Of a stretch of 64,000 nt of DNA, positions 61,084 to 64,000 are shown one piece after another (within the stretch, counting starts at the first letter, position 1; each line of letters begins with the position of its first letter). The stretch lies in the NCBI GenBank assembly GCA_030849075.1, contig JASAOO010003562.1:62001-126000 (forward strand), given 5' to 3'. The notes under the pieces were generated by a model. That model was not told where the DNA came from. It saw only the letters and a list, made by a program, of their open reading frames with translations, and searched no databases. Source of the DNA: Zelonia costaricensis (Eukaryota > Euglenozoa > Kinetoplastea > Trypanosomatida > Trypanosomatidae). The translations under genes and the position numbers were made by a program.

Positions 61084-61666
61084 CGCATGTCGGCATCTAC
61101 CAAGCACCCATGGGGTTGAGGACGGGGAGCCGGGACGGAGAAGCGCGGTGCACCTCGATTGGAAAAGGAAGACAACACATTCAAGGCGCGAAACAGAAGG
61201 AGGAAGACACCAACGCAACAGCGGCAGAACACACAAAAGGATCACGACAGAGGAACACAGAGGAAGAGAGAGAGGCGCGGGCGTGCCCCCCCCCTCCCAC
61301 CTACCCCCCTCCCCTCCTCACTCCACCCGACACCCCCGCGCAGAAGCTGCGCACACAGAGGGGGGAGGGAAGAGGCGGAGGAGTCAGTGAACATCGGGCT
61401 TGGGGAGAGGAGAGGGTGGGTGGGTGCGACACAAGGAAGTGAAAGGAAGAGCACAAAGAAGACACGAAGGAAAAGAAAGAGAGAGGCGCGCGCGCAGCAG
61501 ACGGACACGCGAAAGGAAGTTTCTGCAACGATGCCTGCTTAAAGGGGGTGGGGGCGGGGGTTGAGGGGTTGAGGGAGCTGTGGCTGCGAGGACAGCGGGG
61601 GTTGGCAAAGGTAGCCAGCCGGCTTCTCTCCACCTATGCCTCTCTCCATCCGCAGCATGGCCGCGA

Positions 61667-63796
61667 TCAAATCACGAGCTCGAACTCGGCGTTGCGCTGC
61701 TTCTCGCCCTTGTGCAGGTTGTCGCCGCGGAAGGTGTGGAACACCTCATTGCCGTCCTTCCTCTGGTACACCGTGTTGAGGCTCGTCAGCGTGCCGACGT
61801 CGAACGTGGTGACGTTCTTGAAGACGGCGTTGTTCTTGTCGATACGCACAATGTTGATCACGACGTCGCTGCTCGACACCTCCGTCTGGCTCCGAATCGC
61901 GATCACGTACTTCTTCTTTTGGGTGTTGTTGCCCGTGTTGCTCCGCATGCGGCGCGGGATGATGAAGTACCTGTGGTCCTTGGTGAACTTGTAGTACAGA
62001 GAGACGGAGCGGGACTGCTGGAAGAGGTACTCGGTGCTCGGCTCCTCGGGGTTCTCGCTGGAGTTCGCAACAATCTTCTGCTGCGAGCCGTCCTTGTCGC
62101 CCTCCGAGACGCTCAGCATCATCGCGGCGTACTTGGAGTCCGTGTCGCTGCTCGCCAGCCCGCGGCGGTCCTTCTGGTGCAGCGAGACGTACGCGGAGAA
62201 CTTGCTGGACTTGTTCACAATGATCTCGAGCGCCGTATCGCACACGAGGTCCTCGAAGTTGCCGAACACGCGGTAGTCGTACCACGAGCGGAAGAAGTTG
62301 CCGCGGCGGAAGCACACCGAGCCGCTGTCGAAGAACTTGGACACGTCCTTCCACTCCATCCAAAAGATCCCGTCCGCCTTCTTCTCCGGCCGGCACGCGA
62401 GCTTGACGAGCGGGTAGCGGCTCCAGAGCGGGCTGTCGTCGCACCAGTCGCCGGTCCACTCCACCTGCGAGCCCCACGGGTTGCGGATCTTCAGCATGCA
62501 CAGCTGGTGCAGCGAAAAGTACTTCACGTCCAGCACCGAGTACGCGTGCCCTGTCGCGAGGCCGACCTTGTCGAAGAGGGCCTCGGCCTGGTTGGCCGAC
62601 AGCTGCTTGCCCGCCATGGTCAGCTTGCCGTCGCCAGGGGTGGCGATGCAGAGGAGGTAGTTCTTCTCGTTCCACCGGTGCATCGCGTCGAAGAGCTTCT
62701 CGCGCGCCTTGGAGTCGGACTGCGCCTTCTTCCACGTGTCCCCGAAGTCGTATGCCGGGAAGCCGGTGAGGTCTTCCAGCGCCTGCCACGGGTAGCCGGC
62801 GACGATCGCCTGGTAGGACCCGAACGCCTTGGCGTACGCCTTCTCGAGGTACGAGACCCACATCTCGTTGGGGTGGTTGCGGTTCCGCGCGAAGACGGGC
62901 AGCAGCTGCACGCTGGGCAGGTAGGAGTCGATGATGATTGTGCGCCACCAGCCGTTGATGTTAAGGTTGATGCGCCAGGCGCCGAGCTTCCGCTCCTGAT
63001 TGCGCACGTAGCACCAGTGGTGGTTCTTGAAGATGCCCTCGATGGTGGCGTCGTACTCGGCCACCGTCGCGATGGCGCAGAGGTAGTAGCAGTCGCCCAG
63101 CTGGCCCTGGTCGATGTCGGTGGGCGAGATCCCGTCGAAGAGGCAGATCTTTGAGTGCCACTCCTTCGGCAGGAAGTCCTCCGGGCGGCGCCAGGCAACC
63201 GTCTGGGGGTTCTTGAGGCACGCGTCCGGGTCCGAGTCGATGCCGGGGCGGATCAGCGACTGCGAGATGGGCGGGAAGGAGGTGTCCACGTACATCTTCT
63301 CCTTCTTGCGCGCCGCCTTCAGCAGCTGGTTCTGGGTCTTGATATTCGAGTCACTCTCGCGCAGCTTGCGCATCTCGGTGAGGTCGGCGCTCACCTGCGC
63401 CGCGGCCCTCTCGCGCAGCAGCCGCCGCTCCGACTCCGTGAAGGCGACGCCGGAGTACTTGACGTTGAAGCCGTTCACCTTCTTCAAGGTCACCATCGGC
63501 TTCGTCTCGAGCGGGAAGACGGACACGGTGGCGGTGCACGCGCCGCTCGCGCTGTTGTTATTCTTGCTGACGATGCTTGTGTCGCTCATGGCCACAATCT
63601 CTGAGCCCTCGCCGAACTCTGCGGTGACCGTCATTTGGTAGTCCTGCGTGTCGTTGTAGAAGTACCACGTGTCGCCCTTGACGATCTTGAAGAGGCGGCC
63701 GTCCTCAAAGCACGGGGTCGACTTGCCCGACACCACGGGACCGCCAAGCTTGTACTGCGGCTTGTCGCCGCCACAAATGCTGCAACCGCTGCCCAT
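61667..63796 (-). CDS. Calpain-like cysteine peptidase with N-terminal dual acylation signal
   Basis: A 709-residue protein. It begins MGSGCSICGG, a consensus for N-myristoylation at Gly2 and palmitoylation at Cys5, pointing to the inner face of the plasma or flagellar membrane. Residues about 15-120 form the kinetoplastid calpain N-terminal domain (DUF1935-type, with GDTWYFYND). The peptidase core spans about 205-510. Its catalytic residues appear intact: C236 in GQLGDCYYLCAIA, H417 in GHAYSVLDV and N439 in IRNPWG. C2-like domain III follows (FSAYVSLHQKDRRG, DHRYFIIPRRM). Many kinetoplastid calpains have lost triad residues; this one may be active. No EF-hands are present, so calcium control would differ from classical calpains. 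Confidence 0.95.
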   Translation of the reverse strand: MGSGCSICGGDKPQYKLGGPVVSGKSTPCFEDGRLFKIVKGDTWYFYNDTQDYQMTVTAEFGEGSEIVAMSDTSIVSKNNNSASGACTATVSVFPLETKPMVTLKKVNGFNVKYSGVAFTESERRLLRERAAAQVSADLTEMRKLRESDSNIKTQNQLLKAARKKEKMYVDTSFPPISQSLIRPGIDSDPDACLKNPQTVAWRRPEDFLPKEWHSKICLFDGISPTDIDQGQLGDCYYLCAIATVAEYDATIEGIFKNHHWCYVRNQERKLGAWRINLNINGWWRTIIIDSYLPSVQLLPVFARNRNHPNEMWVSYLEKAYAKAFGSYQAIVAGYPWQALEDLTGFPAYDFGDTWKKAQSDSKAREKLFDAMHRWNEKNYLLCIATPGDGKLTMAGKQLSANQAEALFDKVGLATGHAYSVLDVKYFSLHQLCMLKIRNPWGSQVEWTGDWCDDSPLWSRYPLVKLACRPEKKADGIFWMEWKDVSKFFDSGSVCFRRGNFFRSWYDYRVFGNFEDLVCDTALEIIVNKSSKFSAYVSLHQKDRRGLASSDTDSKYAAMMLSVSEGDKDGSQQKIVANSSENPEEPSTEYLFQQSRSVSLYYKFTKDHRYFIIPRRMRSNTGNNTQKKKYVIAIRSQTEVSSSDVVINIVRIDKNNAVFKNVTTFDVGTLTSLNTVYQRKDGNEVFHTFRGDNLHKGEKQRNAEFELVI

Positions 63797-64000
63797 CTTG
63801 ACGCACGTTCAGCTGTGGGTTGAGATGGGGGAGAGAGAGGGAAAGGAGCGATAGCCGACGGTGAGGTGGGGAGGTCAACGTTGGAGGCGGAGGCGGAGGG
63901 GGGGGGTTAAGCGATGCGGGTATAGCGTGTAGGTGCAAGGAAGCGAGAGGGCGAGATAGAGGGTGGGGCTGCAAGTGGGGGTAGGCGACGAGTCGTCACA
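63797..64000. other. Calpain gene 5' flank to window end
   Basis: It holds the calpain leader and a long purine-rich plus-strand stretch (sense pyrimidine tract). No gene begins before the window ends. Confidence 0.6.
63813..63814 (-). promoter_or_regulatory. Predicted spliced-leader acceptor (AG) for calpain mRNA
   Basis: The sense strand shows CTCCTTTCCCTCTCTCTCCC followed by CCATCTCAACCCACAG, with AG at 63814-63813. The leader would be about 16 nt. Confidence 0.5.

Larger units (their letters stand above)
59906..61666. other. Intergenic region: OMT leader and calpain 3' UTR
   Basis: No credible gene in about 1.75 kb. It has a sense pyrimidine tract next to the OMT start, a long G-run cluster at 60929-60955, a CA microsatellite at 61059-61083 and a C-rich stretch at 61285-61340. 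Confidence 0.6.

Noticed and set aside
61580..63154. 524-codon plus-strand open frame
   Set aside because: Antisense to the calpain gene; Val/Leu/Arg/His-rich composition typical of an antisense shadow, with no domain.

Overview
The window comes from a trypanosomatid (kinetoplastid) nuclear chromosome, most like Leishmania or a close relative in the Leishmaniinae. The evidence is the GC-rich intronless genes, the dense single-strand gene array, polypyrimidine tracts followed by AG just upstream of start codons (spliced-leader trans-splicing signals), many intergenic (CA)n/(GT)n microsatellites, and proteins typical of flagellated kinetoplastids. No bacterial operon signals, tRNA, rRNA or CRISPR were found.

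All 18 supported protein genes lie on the minus strand, so the window looks like one segment of a polycistronic unit transcribed from high to low coordinates. In transcription order: a membrane-anchored calpain-like cysteine peptidase (61.7-63.8 kb); an O-methyltransferase (59.2-59.9 kb); a mitotic B-type cyclin (51.7-52.6 kb); a Rib72/EFHC1-like DM10 flagellar protein (48.5-50.9 kb); a mitochondrial class I release factor (46.5-47.8 kb); a DUF1295/steroid-reductase-like membrane protein; a small single-pass membrane protein; a 259-residue protein of unknown function (40.7-41.5 kb); a DEDDh exonuclease (29.8-31.3 kb); IFT38/CLUAP1 (27.3-28.8 kb); Ran GTPase (25.1-25.7 kb); DNA polymerase delta small subunit (21.3-23.1 kb); an SF3a subunit 1-like splicing factor; the GTPase GPN3; a small putative mitochondrial protein; a TAP42/alpha4 PP2A regulator; a 951-residue probable mitochondrial protein; and a 2791-residue HYDIN/ASH-type protein (0.8-9.2 kb). 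Neighbours are not obviously linked by function, as is usual in these units. Three of them (HYDIN-like, IFT38, Rib72-like) are flagellar.

Two stretches break the pattern. From about 31.4 to 43.9 kb the sequence is almost gene-free (one 259-codon gene) and strongly purine-rich on the plus strand, so any transcript would be a very long C/U-rich RNA. From about 53.1 to 59.1 kb lies a 6 kb GC-rich block with no credible gene. It is C-rich then G-rich, with the skew flipping near 53.9-54.0 kb, contains a 1.5 kb part whose pyrimidine tracts sit on the plus strand (opposite to the rest of the window), and ends in a strong G-quadruplex motif beside the O-methyltransferase. This block is the best candidate for something undescribed: a transcription stop/restart site, replication origin, base-J domain or decayed insertion.

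A second regulatory observation is that the predicted 5' leaders of the DNA polymerase delta subunit and the cyclin each carry a match to the (C/A)AUAGAA(G/A) octamer known from S-phase-cycling trypanosomatid mRNAs.
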